Positions 9,237 through 18,503 are shown, counted from the first letter of the stretch. The stretch: 64,000 nucleotides of DNA from Saccharothrix longispora (GCF_030852425.1 NZ_NSDM01000001.1:868001-932000), one strand, 5' to 3'. The notes: a model not told the origin generated them from the letters alone. Numbers and translations: made by a program.

Positions 9237-9410
9237 ATGAACTTCGACGAGATCAAGAACAAGGCGTCCGAGCTGCTGGAGCAGAACCACGGGAAGGTGG
9301 ACGCGGGCATCGACCAGGCGGCCGGCTTCATCGCCGGCCGGTTCGGCCACGAGGACCAGGTCAAATCGGTGGCCGAGAAGGCCAAGGACTTCCTGCCGGG
9401 TGGAGAGTGA
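9237..9410 (+). CDS. MT0933/Rv0909-like antitoxin-family protein
   Basis: A 57-residue protein with ATG at 9237 preceded by GGAGGAGC. The sequence MNFDEIKNKASELLEQN, a KVDAGIDQAAGF helix, then DQVKSVAEKAKDFLPGG matches the short helical MT0933-like family named after a mycobacterial antitoxin. The family name rests on mycobacterial toxin-antitoxin pairs; here no toxin-like gene follows, since the next gene is a glycolipid-binding domain protein. It may be a solitary family member with another role. Confidence 0.7.
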   Translation: MNFDEIKNKASELLEQNHGKVDAGIDQAAGFIAGRFGHEDQVKSVAEKAKDFLPGGE

Positions 9411-9472
9411 ACTCGTTCAACACGGCTGAGCGGACCACCCCGACCGGGGAAACCCGTTCTCCCGCCGCACAC

Positions 9473-10030
9473 ATGACGACCTGGCAGGGCTACGACGTGC
9501 CCAGGCTGGAGCAGGTGCGCCTGCTCCTCTCGGAGCGCAAGCTCCGCGCCTCGGGCCGCCTCGTCACCGCCGGTCCGGCCGAGCAGTTCAGCGGCTCGTA
9601 CGAGGTGTCGGTCGGCGAGACCGGCGCCGTGAAGCGGGTCCTGCTGCGCACCGCGACGGTCTCCGAGGAACGCCACGTCTCGATCAGCCGCTCGTCCGAG
9701 GGCGGCTGGCTGGTCGACCACGGCCAGGGCGCGGAGCAGGCCGACTTCGACGGCGCGGTGGACGTGGACGTGCAGTTCGCGGTCCTGTTCAACGCCATCC
9801 CGATCCGCCGGCTGAACCTCCAGGCCGAGGAGGGCGAGCACGAGATCCCCGTGGTCTACGTGACGCTGCCCGACCTGTCGGTGCAGCTGGTGCGCCAGAC
9901 GTACCGCACGGTGTCCCCGGGCGAGGACCGCTCGGTGGTGGCCTTCACGCACGGCGAGTTCCAGCAGGACATCACCGTGGACAGGACCGGCCTGGTCGTC
10001 GACTACCCCCGCATCTCGTACCGCATTTGA
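9473..10030 (+). CDS. Putative glycolipid-binding domain protein
   Basis: A 185-residue all-beta protein without a signal peptide: WQGYDVPRLEQVRL, LVDHGQGAEQADFDGAVDVDV, FNAIPIRRLNL, and a C-terminal DRTGLVVDYPRISYRI. This pattern matches the bacterial glycolipid-binding domain family (Glycolipid_bind, a one-domain barrel described from lipid-associated proteins). Ligand and role are unknown. It begins 62 bp after the antitoxin-like gene and may be co-transcribed with it. Confidence 0.7.
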   Translation: MTTWQGYDVPRLEQVRLLLSERKLRASGRLVTAGPAEQFSGSYEVSVGETGAVKRVLLRTATVSEERHVSISRSSEGGWLVDHGQGAEQADFDGAVDVDVQFAVLFNAIPIRRLNLQAEEGEHEIPVVYVTLPDLSVQLVRQTYRTVSPGEDRSVVAFTHGEFQQDITVDRTGLVVDYPRISYRI

Positions 10031-10113
10031 CCAGCGGTCCCGTTCGTCCGACCTGATCACCAGATCGGTCGAGCAAGCGTTTGCGCGCGTTCGGATGGCG
10101 CAACGATGCTCCG

Positions 10114-10653
10114 GTGAGCACACACGTCTTCGTTCGACGAGTCGACGCCTACTACCTGGTCGCGGCGTACGTCCCGATCACGGAACCGGGGCCGGTCAGG
10201 GGTGCGATGCGCGCGCTGTGCCTGCCCGGTGAGCGGCGGGTGCACTTCCAGGCCGGGCGGGACAACCGCCGTCGCGAGATCGTCTCCTGCCTGACCGGAC
10301 TGTCGGCGCGGTCGCGCGTCTACACCGGTCGGGGGCCGAGGGACGCGGTCCGCGCCGCCCTGTTGCGCGCACTGGTCGCGGACGTGGTGGACGCGGGCGG
10401 CCGGCGGCTCGTGGTCGAGTCCCGCGGCCACACCCGGGACCGGGACGACCGGCGCCGGGTGGTGAGCACGCTGCAGCGCCTACGCGTGCCGATGGACGTC
10501 CTGTCCTACGAGCACTTCGAGCCGCACGAGGACCCGGCCCCGTGGATCGCCGACGCCGTGGCGTGGTGCTTCGGCGCGGCAGGGGAGTGGAGGCGTCGGG
10601 TCGAGCCGCTCATCGACAAGGTCGTCGACCTGGACCAACCACATAGAGCCTGA
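10114..10653 (+). CDS. Hypothetical protein, possibly RNase H-fold
   Basis: A 179-residue protein from GTG 10114 (VSTHVFVRRVDAYYLVAAY). It has an early acidic residue in VDAYY and a central RRLVVESRGHTRDRDDRRRV followed by LSYEHFEPHEDP and PWIADAVAWCFGA. This arrangement of acidic residues in strand-like segments resembles the RNase H-like folds of DUF3800-type proteins, but I cannot confirm it. No obvious operon partners; the next gene is convergent. Low functional certainty, good coding evidence. Confidence 0.6.
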   Translation: MSTHVFVRRVDAYYLVAAYVPITEPGPVRGAMRALCLPGERRVHFQAGRDNRRREIVSCLTGLSARSRVYTGRGPRDAVRAALLRALVADVVDAGGRRLVVESRGHTRDRDDRRRVVSTLQRLRVPMDVLSYEHFEPHEDPAPWIADAVAWCFGAAGEWRRRVEPLIDKVVDLDQPHRA

Positions 10654-10663
10654 ACAGCGCGAA

Positions 10664-10700
10664 ACCCGGGCGCCCGTCGTCCGGCGGGTCCTGCCCGGGT
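10664..10700. terminator. Hairpin between convergent genes
   Basis: ACCCGGGC (10664-10671) pairs with GCCCGGGT (10693-10700); the inner bases can extend the stem imperfectly. It lies between a plus-strand gene and the thiolase, which converge. Confidence 0.5.
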
Positions 10701-10781
10701 CCACTTCCTCGGCCTAGCGGCCTCGGCTGAGACGAACCCCACCAACTCCCCGCCGCCGGTGCCGTCCCTCGACCAGGTGAT

Positions 10782-11966
10782 CTACACCCGCACCGCGATC
10801 GCCATCGCCTGACCCACGCCCACGCACGCCGCCGCCACGCCCAGCCCGCCGCCGCGCGCCCGCAGGTGCCGGCACAGGTCGACCACGACCCGCGGCAGGG
10901 AGGCGCCCAGCGGGTGGCCGTACGCGATCGCCCCGCCGTGCACGTTGACCTTCTCCCGGTCCACCTCGGGCAGGTGGTGCAGCACCGACAGCGCCATCGC
11001 CGAGAACGCCTCGTTGACCTCCCACAGGTCGACCTCGTCCGCCCCCACCCGGAGCCGCTCCAGCAGCTTGCGGATCGCCGACACCGGGGCCACGGTGAAG
11101 CGCTGCGGCTCGTCCGCGGTCACCGCGGAACCCAGGAACTCGCCCAGCGGCTCGATCCCCAGCTCCGCCGCCGCCTCCTCGGTGCCCATCAGCACGGCCG
11201 CCGCGCCGTCGCCGAGCGGCGACGAGTTGCCCGCCGTCACCGGACCGGCCTCCGAGAACACCGGCTTCAGCTTCGCCAGCCGGTCCGCCGTGGTCTCCGG
11301 CCGCACGGACTCGTCGCGCCGCACGGGCGGGTCGTCCGGCAGCCGCACCGGGAACACGAACCCGTCGTGCACCCCCGCGTCCCAGGCCGCCGACGCCCGC
11401 CGGTGCGACCGCAGCGCGAACGCGTCCATCCGCTCCCGCGTGATGCCCAGCGACACGGCGACGTCCTCCGCCGCCCGCCCGAGCGGCACGACCCACTCGG
11501 GCCTCATCCGCGGGTTCACCAGCCGCCAGCCGAGCACCGTGGACACGGGTTCGAGCCGGTCCGGGAACGGCCGGTCCGGCCGCGGCACGACGAACGGCGC
11601 CCGCGTCATGCCCTCCACGCCGCCGGCGACCAGCAGCGACGCGTCGCCGAGGGCCAGCGCCCGCGCGGCCTGCACGATCGCCTCACCGCCGGAGGCGCAC
11701 AGCCGGTTGACGGTCGCACCCGGCACGGACGTCGGAAGCCCGGCGAGCAGCGCGGCCATCCGCCCGACGTTCCGGTTCTCCTCGCCCGCCCCGTTCGTGT
11801 TGCCCAGCAGCACGTCGTCGATCCGCGCCGGGTCCAGCCCGGGGTGCCGCCGCAGCAGCTCGACGATCGGCAGCGCGGCGAGGTCGTCGACCCTGACCCC
11901 GGACAGCCCGCCGCGGTAGCGGCCGAACGGGGTGCGGGCGGCGTCGAGCACCAGGGGGCGCAGCAT
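10782..11966 (-). CDS. Thiolase / acetyl-CoA acyltransferase
   Basis: A 394-residue thiolase with the acylated Cys90 in NRLCASG, the NEAFSA motif, the histidine motif GGAIAYGHPLGAS near residue 350, and the C-terminal proton-transfer cysteine in AACVGVGQ. All catalytic residues are present and the length is normal. It condenses or cleaves acyl-CoA thioesters in beta-oxidation or aromatic-acid degradation. It starts 12 bp after the stop of the FN3 protein gene and is probably the last gene of a minus-strand run tyrA - FN3 - FN3 - thiolase. Confidence 0.9.
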   Translation of the reverse strand: MLRPLVLDAARTPFGRYRGGLSGVRVDDLAALPIVELLRRHPGLDPARIDDVLLGNTNGAGEENRNVGRMAALLAGLPTSVPGATVNRLCASGGEAIVQAARALALGDASLLVAGGVEGMTRAPFVVPRPDRPFPDRLEPVSTVLGWRLVNPRMRPEWVVPLGRAAEDVAVSLGITRERMDAFALRSHRRASAAWDAGVHDGFVFPVRLPDDPPVRRDESVRPETTADRLAKLKPVFSEAGPVTAGNSSPLGDGAAAVLMGTEEAAAELGIEPLGEFLGSAVTADEPQRFTVAPVSAIRKLLERLRVGADEVDLWEVNEAFSAMALSVLHHLPEVDREKVNVHGGAIAYGHPLGASLPRVVVDLCRHLRARGGGLGVAAACVGVGQAMAIAVRV

Positions 11967-11978
11967 GCGCCCATCCTC

Positions 11979-13763
11979 TCACCGGCCGAGGAAGAAGGGG
12001 ACGAACGCGGAGGTCGCCCTGGTCTCCGCGGACGTGCCGAACAGCCTCACCTCGATCATGTGCGGGCCCGGGGACAACCCGCTCGTGTTCAGCGCGAACC
12101 GGTACTTCCCGGCGATCCCCGGCCCCTCCTCGGCGGTCGGCACCACGGCCACCCGCTCGTCGTCCACGCGCAGGCTGAACCCGGCCATCCCGGCCAGCGG
12201 CTCACCGGGCCGGCTCGTCAGCAGCAGGTCGAGCACCAGCCGCCCGCGCCGCACCGCCGCGCCCTCGGGCACGACCTGGCCGCTCGCGTCGAGGACGGTC
12301 CCGGTGACGCGCGCCAGCTTGAGCTCCAACCCGGCCGGCGGCACCGACCTGGTGGCCGGCGGCGTGCCGGTCGCGGTGCCCGCCAGCTCCAGGTCGACGT
12401 GCGAGACCTGCACCCGCAGCCCGGTCACCAGCGTCGCGCGCAGCTCGCCGCCCGGGGAGCCCAGCACCTCCGCCGGCAGGTCGGCGACCAGCGGGTACGG
12501 CACGCTCGGCCGCCACGGCGCACCCTCCACGGCGGGCCGCAGCGGCACCACCGCGCCGCCCACCGCCAGGGTGAACGGCGGCGCCTGCGGCGACTCGTCG
12601 GTGTGCAGCACCGCCAGCCGCAGCCGGCCGCCCGTCACGCCGGGCGGCGGGGGCGACGTGGGCGCCGACGCGGGTGCGTCGGGCGCGGTCACGACCTCCA
12701 CCCCCGGTCCCGGCACCAGCGGCGGCGGCGACGCCGGCGCCCCGTCGAACGCGATCAGGCTGAACGCGGCCCGCTGACCGGTCGGCCCGACCGCGGACAC
12801 CAGCGCCGTCGCCTCGGTCCACGCCGGCGCGGACGGGCTGGTCGCCACCACGTCGCCGTCCAGTACGACCCGCGCGCCGCCGGGCCCCAGCTCCAGCTCC
12901 CACCGGTGGCTGATCCCGGCCTCCAGCGCCGCCACGGGGCGCACCTCCGTCGTCGCCGCGCCGTCGGGCGTGAGCACCCGCACGGACGTCGAGCCGTTGC
13001 CGGTCGCCACGCGCAGCCGCACCGCGCCCGGCGGCAGGACGTCCCCGCCGACCAGGGTCACCGGTCCGGGCACGAGGTCCAGCAGCAGTTCGCCGTCGGG
13101 ACCGGGCGCGTCGGTCTCCACGACCAGCCGCCCGGAGCCGTCGTCGAGCCGGAACGGCGTCCGCGACCTCAGCGTGGCCGGTGACGCGGCGCAGTTGTTG
13201 CTGATCACCAGCCGCGGCCCGTCGTCGCCCCGACCGGGTGTGGCCCGCGCGCAGTCGCCGCGCGACGCCAGCCGCCACCGGGTCGGGTCGGGCGCGTCCG
13301 GCTGGTCGAACCGGTCCTCGAGCTCGTAGTCGCCCGCCGTGCCGCGCGGCGTGCCGACGGACTTCGCGGGAGCCGAGCGCCGGCCGTGCGCGTCCACGGC
13401 GAGCACCTCGACCCGGTACTCCTCGTCGTTCTCCAGGCCGTCGAGCTGCGTCGCCAGGTCGGTGACGAACTTCGTCCGCCCCTGTCCCCAGCGCACCTCG
13501 TAGCCGGGCGCGTCCCCGGTCCACCGCAGCTGCAACCGCCGGGGCCCGGACGACACGGTCAACGCGCCGGGCGGGGCGGGCGGCTCACCGGCCTTGGGCA
13601 CCAGCACGCCCTCCGCGGCGAACGGCGCGAGCGAGGTCGGGGGCGGCGCGGACGTGGTCGTCGTGGCCGACGACCCCTCGTCCCCGCCGGTCCGCAGCAC
13701 CGCGATCACCCCGGCGAACAGCACCACACCCGCGGCGACGAGCGCGATCCGGCGACGGTCCAT
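11979..13763 (-). CDS. Membrane-anchored FN3 protein, copy A
   Basis: A 594-residue protein beginning MDRRRIALVAAGVVLF with one membrane anchor (about residues 7-23), then a Thr/Ser/Pro linker and a fibronectin type III domain (about 59-139, with LQLRWTGDAPGYEVRWG). Next comes a concanavalin/LamG-like beta region starting DRFDQPDAPDPTRWR with a downstream cysteine, and a C-terminal beta domain ending GPHMIEVRLFG. No enzyme motif is seen. It is probably an extracytoplasmic binding or structural protein. It is the divergent paralogue of the gene immediately upstream, 57 bp away, and likely arose by tandem duplication. Confidence 0.75.
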   Translation of the reverse strand: MDRRRIALVAAGVVLFAGVIAVLRTGGDEGSSATTTTSAPPPTSLAPFAAEGVLVPKAGEPPAPPGALTVSSGPRRLQLRWTGDAPGYEVRWGQGRTKFVTDLATQLDGLENDEEYRVEVLAVDAHGRRSAPAKSVGTPRGTAGDYELEDRFDQPDAPDPTRWRLASRGDCARATPGRGDDGPRLVISNNCAASPATLRSRTPFRLDDGSGRLVVETDAPGPDGELLLDLVPGPVTLVGGDVLPPGAVRLRVATGNGSTSVRVLTPDGAATTEVRPVAALEAGISHRWELELGPGGARVVLDGDVVATSPSAPAWTEATALVSAVGPTGQRAAFSLIAFDGAPASPPPLVPGPGVEVVTAPDAPASAPTSPPPPGVTGGRLRLAVLHTDESPQAPPFTLAVGGAVVPLRPAVEGAPWRPSVPYPLVADLPAEVLGSPGGELRATLVTGLRVQVSHVDLELAGTATGTPPATRSVPPAGLELKLARVTGTVLDASGQVVPEGAAVRRGRLVLDLLLTSRPGEPLAGMAGFSLRVDDERVAVVPTAEEGPGIAGKYRFALNTSGLSPGPHMIEVRLFGTSAETRATSAFVPFFLGR

Positions 13764-13820
13764 GGCGTCAAGCTAGGCGTCGGGGTGATCGCGGTCACCA
13801 GGTCGTTGCGGAGCCGAGAC

Positions 13821-15566
13821 CTACAGGGGTCGGATCTCGAACACCTGCTCCGCCGATCGGACGTCACGCCGCTGGTCCACCGGGAGCACGCGCACCGCCA
13901 CCTCGTGCCGGCCGCTGGGCACCCCGGCGAGGTCGACGGTGAACTCGTGCCGCCCGCCCGCGGACCCGTTCACGGGCAGCGCGACGACCCGTTCGCCGTC
14001 CAGGTCCAGCTCCAGGCCCTCGACCGCGGCCACCTCGCGCCCCCGCGGTTCGGCCAGGTCGACCACGACCCGGGCCGTGCCACCGGGCGGGCCGGGCTCG
14101 TGCACAACCGACAGCGACGGCTTCGGCACCTCCGGCGCGGGCGCGCCGCGGTCGACGAGCCGGGGCAGCGGTCGGTCCGCGCCCTCGTCGTCGGTGACGA
14201 CGAGGTGCGCGCCGAAGACCGTCGTGCCGCCGGGGGAGCGCACCCGCACCCGCGGGTTCGGCTCGGGCCAGGGCAGCGGGAAGTCGGCGTACACGACGGC
14301 GGGCCCGTGCCCGCCGGGCCCGGGGGCGGACGGCATGAACGACGCGGGAGCGCTCCGCGAGCCCAGCTCCACCGTGATCGGTCCACCCCGCGCGGCGACC
14401 GCCGCGGCCACCACGCGCACCGACGAGGCGCGCTCCAGCCGCTGCGTGGCGACGTTGCCCGGGGACGACGCGTCGCCCTCCGGCGCGGCCGGTCCGAGCA
14501 GCACCACGGAGGCGGGCGCCGGGCTCTCCGGCGAGCCGCCGACGCCGAACGAGTCGACCCGCGTGTGCCGCGCCTCCCGGAACGTCAACCGCGGCGAGGC
14601 CGAGGTCCACGGCACCGCCACCGGGGCGGCGGCCACCACCTCCCCGTCGCGCAGCGCCACCACGGCGTCGGGCAGCACGCGCAGCTCCCAGCGGTGCCGG
14701 ACGCCCTGCGCGGCCGGTGGGACCGCGGCCTCGACCGGCACCACCCGCCGCGTCGCCGGCACGCCCGCGCCCACCTCGAACTCCGCGCCGAGCGGCGTGA
14801 TGCGCAGGACCACCGAACCGGGCGGGTGGGGCGGGACGATGTGCCCGAGGTCCTGGAACGGCTCGGGCAGCAGCGCCACCAGCAGCTCGCCGTCCTCGCC
14901 GGGCTCGCCCACCGGACCGTCCGCGGTGAGCACGACCCGGCCCACCGCGCCGTCGTCGGCCGGCGTCCCGAGCCGCAGCGGCACGTTGGACTGGAGGTCG
15001 ACGGTGGCGCAGGTGACCTCCAGGCGCGGGCCGTTGAGCCGGCCCAGGCCGAGGCAGTCGGCACCGCCGTCGAACACCCGCCAGCGGCGCGGGTGCAGCG
15101 CCTCCGGGCCGTCGAACACGTCGAGCGGCACGACCAGCCCGTCCGCCCACGCCTCGTCGTGCGCCGACCTCGGCACGGCCCGTGCGGTGACCGGCTCGGA
15201 ACGGCCGCCCATCCGGTCCAGGGCGCGCACCTCGACCGCCACCTCGGTGTTCGGGTCGAGGCCGACCAGCTCCGTCTCGGTGCCCTGGACCAGGCGCTCC
15301 AGGCCGTTCCACGACACCGCGAACCCGCCGGGGCCCGGCCGGTCGCCCGCCGCCCAGGTCGCCCGCAGGCTCGTCCGGTCCAGCGCGGTGAGGACCAGGT
15401 CGGTGGGGCGCCGCGGCGGCAGGTCGTCCGGGAGGTGCTCGACGCGGTCGTCCAGGACGCGTTCGAAGGCGGTCGTCGGGGGAGCGGGTTCCACGCGCAG
15501 CACCACGACCGCGCCCACCACGAGCGCCAGGCCGCCGACGACGGCGATCAGCTTGCCGCGTTCCAC
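13821..15566 (-). CDS. Membrane-anchored FN3-like protein, copy B
   Basis: A 581-residue paralogue of the next gene downstream. An N-terminal anchor (MERGKLIAVVGGLALVVGAVV) precedes a fibronectin-like domain (LRATWAAGDRPGPGGFAVSW, then LDPNTEVAVEVRALDRMGG), a region with the shared signature LHPRRWRVFDGGADC, and a C-terminal beta domain ending with SGRHEVAVRVLPV. The two copies share order and spacing of domains but differ at most positions, so the duplication is old. It begins 10 bp after tyrA and is probably co-transcribed with it. Function unknown. Confidence 0.75.
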   Translation of the reverse strand: MERGKLIAVVGGLALVVGAVVVLRVEPAPPTTAFERVLDDRVEHLPDDLPPRRPTDLVLTALDRTSLRATWAAGDRPGPGGFAVSWNGLERLVQGTETELVGLDPNTEVAVEVRALDRMGGRSEPVTARAVPRSAHDEAWADGLVVPLDVFDGPEALHPRRWRVFDGGADCLGLGRLNGPRLEVTCATVDLQSNVPLRLGTPADDGAVGRVVLTADGPVGEPGEDGELLVALLPEPFQDLGHIVPPHPPGSVVLRITPLGAEFEVGAGVPATRRVVPVEAAVPPAAQGVRHRWELRVLPDAVVALRDGEVVAAAPVAVPWTSASPRLTFREARHTRVDSFGVGGSPESPAPASVVLLGPAAPEGDASSPGNVATQRLERASSVRVVAAAVAARGGPITVELGSRSAPASFMPSAPGPGGHGPAVVYADFPLPWPEPNPRVRVRSPGGTTVFGAHLVVTDDEGADRPLPRLVDRGAPAPEVPKPSLSVVHEPGPPGGTARVVVDLAEPRGREVAAVEGLELDLDGERVVALPVNGSAGGRHEFTVDLAGVPSGRHEVAVRVLPVDQRRDVRSAEQVFEIRPL

Positions 15567-15576
15567 CCGTTCGAGC

Positions 15577-16530
15577 CTACGAGGTGCGGGCGTGCGCGGT
15601 GGTGCCGTCCAGCGCGACCACCCGACCGCCGCGCGCGCCCAGGTCGCGCAGGACCTCCAGGGCGTCGGGCGAGGTCAGGTCGACGGTCGTCGCCGTGGTC
15701 GGCTCCGGCCGGTCCCGGAGGGCCAGGCGCGCGGCGTGACCCGCCTCGATGGTCTTGGCGAGCGCGCCGGTGGAGGCCAGGCTGCCGCGGGCCGCGCCGA
15801 GCCTGCCCAGGGCGTCGTCCACGGCGTCGAGCAGCGCGCCCCGGTTGCCCTCGCACATCGCGCGGACCAGTTCGGGGCGGCTGCCGGCGACGCGCGTGCC
15901 GTCGCCGAACGAGCCCGCGGCCAGGGACAGGGCCAGCGGGCCGCCGTCCGCGCCGACGCTGGCCAGCACGGCGGCCAGCACGTGCGGCAGGTGGGAGACG
16001 CGGGCCACGGCGGCGTCGTGCTCGGCGGCGGACGCGGGCACCACGTGCGCCCCGGTGGCCAGGGCCAGCGCGGTGACGTCGGCGAACACGTCCGGGTCCG
16101 CGCCGTCGTCGGCGGCGACCACCCACGCGGCGCCCCGGAACAGCGCGGCGTCGCCCGCCGCCCAGCCGGACGCGCTGGTGCCCGCCATCGGGTGGCCGCC
16201 GACGTACCGGGCGTGCGGGGCGACCCGGGCGACGAGGTCGGCGACCGGTCCCTTGACGCTGACGACGTCGGTGAGGCGGACCCCCTCGGGGAGCGCCCGG
16301 AGCACGTCCTCCACTGCCGGCAGCGGAACGGCGACGACGACGAGCGCGTCCTGTGCGCGCGCGCGTTCGAGTGCCGCGTCCACCCCGACGACGTCGAACC
16401 CGTCGGCCCGCGCGGCCACCGCATCGGCTTGCGACGCGGTCGCGCCCCAGGTCACGCGTCCCGCGGCGGCTGCCGCGCGCAGCACCGAACCACCGATCAA
16501 GCCGAGCCCGACCACGCACACGTCTCGCAC
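15577..16530 (-). CDS. tyrA: Prephenate dehydrogenase
   Basis: A 317-residue TyrA with the NAD-binding GLGLIGGS right at the N-terminus, substrate-region motif GGHPMAGT, and the catalytic histidine segment VSHLPHVLAA. It converts prephenate to 4-hydroxyphenylpyruvate in tyrosine synthesis. I chose GTG at 16530 because AGGA sits about 10 nt upstream; an in-frame ATG three codons earlier is possible. No ACT domain is visible at the C-terminus, so allosteric control by tyrosine may differ from ACT-bearing relatives. It heads the minus-strand run that includes the two FN3 proteins. Confidence 0.9.
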   Translation of the reverse strand: MRDVCVVGLGLIGGSVLRAAAAAGRVTWGATASQADAVAARADGFDVVGVDAALERARAQDALVVVAVPLPAVEDVLRALPEGVRLTDVVSVKGPVADLVARVAPHARYVGGHPMAGTSASGWAAGDAALFRGAAWVVAADDGADPDVFADVTALALATGAHVVPASAAEHDAAVARVSHLPHVLAAVLASVGADGGPLALSLAAGSFGDGTRVAGSRPELVRAMCEGNRGALLDAVDDALGRLGAARGSLASTGALAKTIEAGHAARLALRDRPEPTTATTVDLTSPDALEVLRDLGARGGRVVALDGTTAHARTS

Positions 16531-16689
16531 GGCGCCCATCCTGCCGGCGATCCGCCCGTCCACAGCCGGTCCGGTTGTCCACAGGTCGCCCGCCGACCGC
16601 GGCGCGCCCCGCCGCCCGCCGGCACGGTCGGGACCGTGGACACCACGGACCCGACCGCACCCGCCCCGTCCCCGTTCCCGCGCTCGCTC

Positions 16690-17925
16690 CTAGCGGAGCG
16701 CGTCGAGCGCCAGCGCCGCGTACACGACGACCCCGTGCTCCATGGCCGCCTCGTCGAACAGGACCCGGCTGGAGTGGTTGGCCTCCGCGTGCTCCAGCTC
16801 GACCCCGCGCGGGCAGGCGCCCAGGAACGAGATGGCCCCCGGCACCTCCTGGAGGACGTAGGAGAAGTCCTCCGCGCCCATCAGCGGGTCCTCCATGTGC
16901 GCGGCCCAGCGCGTGCCGAGGGCCGCCGCCGCGACGTCCAGGACGTGCGGGCCCGCCTCGGCGTCGTTCACCGTGACCGGGTAGCCGGGCACGATCGTCA
17001 CCTCGGCCGTGCAGCCGTGCGCGGCGGCCACGTGCTCGGCCAGCTTCGGCAGCTCGCGGCGCACGAACGCCCGGGTGTCCTCCGACAGCGTCCGGATCGT
17101 GCCCTCGACCAGCGCGGACTCCGGGATGATGTTGGTGGTCGTGCCCGCGACGATCCGGGTCACCGAGACCACGGCCGGCCGGTGCACGCTGATCCTCCGG
17201 GCGACGAGCGACTGGAGCGCGCCGACCAGCGCGGCGGCGGGCGGCACGGGGTCGACCGCGTCGTGCGGCATGCCGCCGTGCCCGCCCTGCCCGGTCACGG
17301 TGACGTGGAAGGTGTCCGCCGAGGCCATCGTCGGGCCGGGGCGGGAGACGACCACGCCGGACTGCAGCGTCGAGCTGATGTGCAGGGCGAACGCCTTCTC
17401 CACCCGCGTGCCCGCGGCGTCCAGCACGCCCTCGTCGAGCATGTGCCGCGCGCCGTGGTGCCCCTCCTCGCCGGGCTGGAACATGAACACGACCTGCCCG
17501 GCGAGCGCGTCGCGGCGCGAGGCCAGCAGCCGCGCGGCGGAGGTCAGCATCGCCACGTGGGTGTCGTGCCCGCAGGCGTGCATGGTGCCGTCGACCTCGG
17601 AGGCGTACGCCAGGCCGGTCTCCTCCCGCAGGGGCAGCGCGTCCATGTCGGCGCGCAGCAGCACCGTCGGGCCGGGCCGGGCGCCGCGCAGCACCGCGGT
17701 GACCGAGCTGCCGGCCCGGCCCGTGGTCACCTCCAGCGGCAGGCCGGCCAGCGCGTGCCGCACCGCCGCCTGGGTCACGGGCAGGTCGAGGCCCTGCTCC
17801 GGGTGCCGGTGCACCTGCCGCCGCAACGCCACCGTCCTCGGCTGCAAGGAGCGCGCGGCCTCCACCAGCCCGGTGAACCGGGGCTCGGGAGCGGTCGTCT
17901 TGACGTCGGGCGGAGTTGTGCTCAT
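16690..17925 (-). CDS. M20-family amidohydrolase
   Basis: A 411-residue metallo-hydrolase of the M20D type (hippurate hydrolase, IAA-amino-acid hydrolase, N-acyl amino-acid amidohydrolase). Metal and catalytic motifs are HRHPEQG near residue 44, ACGHDTH, then PGEEGHHG, and a late ANHSS histidine. A dimerisation domain interrupts the catalytic domain in the usual place (about residues 200-310). It likely removes acyl groups from amino acids in the cytoplasm. ATG at 17925 follows GAGGG closely; the longer upstream frame is not supported. Divergent from the tadA pair. Confidence 0.85.
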   Translation of the reverse strand: MSTTPPDVKTTAPEPRFTGLVEAARSLQPRTVALRRQVHRHPEQGLDLPVTQAAVRHALAGLPLEVTTGRAGSSVTAVLRGARPGPTVLLRADMDALPLREETGLAYASEVDGTMHACGHDTHVAMLTSAARLLASRRDALAGQVVFMFQPGEEGHHGARHMLDEGVLDAAGTRVEKAFALHISSTLQSGVVVSRPGPTMASADTFHVTVTGQGGHGGMPHDAVDPVPPAAALVGALQSLVARRISVHRPAVVSVTRIVAGTTTNIIPESALVEGTIRTLSEDTRAFVRRELPKLAEHVAAAHGCTAEVTIVPGYPVTVNDAEAGPHVLDVAAAALGTRWAAHMEDPLMGAEDFSYVLQEVPGAISFLGACPRGVELEHAEANHSSRVLFDEAAMEHGVVVYAALALDALR

Positions 17926-18014
17926 CCCTCGATAGTGGCATCGCGCCAACCCCGCTGCCCGTGGCCGAGGCCCCCGTGCTACCGGGTGCGTGCGCCTGGC
18001 CCTACGGTGTGCAC

Positions 18015-18503
18015 ATGGCACACCAGGAGCCGGTCAACGGCTTCGCTGTCGCGGTTGTCCGGGAGGACGGCCGCTGGCGGTGCAGCAGGATGGACAGCTC
18101 CGCGCTGTCGGAGCTCGACGCGGCGATCACCGAACTGCGCCAACTGCGCTCGACCGGCGCCGTCTTCGGGCTGCTCGCCGTGGACGACGAGTTCTTCATC
18201 GTCCTGCGCCCCGTCCCCGGGGGCGTCTCGCTGCTCCTGTCGGACGCCGCCGCGGCCCTGGACTACGACATCGCCGCGGACGTCCTGGACCTCCTGCGGG
18301 TCGACCCGCCGGACGAGGAGGACGAGGAGCTGTGGCCGGAGGGCGACCTCGCGGTGCTGGCCGACCTCGGGATGCCGCAGCACGAACTCCAGGTGATCGT
18401 GGACGAGGTGGACCTCTACCCGGACGAGCAGTTGCAGATGATCGCGCAGCGCTGCGGCTTCGGTGACGAGTTCACCAAGGTCCTGGACACCATCCAGGCG
18501 TGA
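18015..18503 (+). CDS. tRNA adenosine deaminase-associated protein
   Basis: A 162-residue acidic protein beginning MAHQEPVNGFAVAVVRED, with DEEDEELWPEGDLAVLADLGM and a C-terminal LQMIAQRCGFGDEF. The sequence and the position directly before tadA match the actinobacterial family named for this association. Its stop overlaps the tadA GTG by 4 bp, so the two are translationally coupled. The family's biochemical role is not established; a helper role for tRNA editing is inferred only from linkage. Confidence 0.85.
   Translation: MAHQEPVNGFAVAVVREDGRWRCSRMDSSALSELDAAITELRQLRSTGAVFGLLAVDDEFFIVLRPVPGGVSLLLSDAAAALDYDIAADVLDLLRVDPPDEEDEELWPEGDLAVLADLGMPQHELQVIVDEVDLYPDEQLQMIAQRCGFGDEFTKVLDTIQA

Noticed and set aside
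10866-13184. A 772-residue plus-strand frame across thiolase and FN3 copy A
   Set aside because: Composition is dominated by Arg, His and Pro and it overlaps two well-supported genes on the other strand.
13939-18396. A 1485-residue plus-strand frame
   Set aside because: It lies antisense to the FN3 copy B, tyrA and M20 genes, is rich in Arg/Ser/Thr and has no domains; it is an artefact of very high GC.
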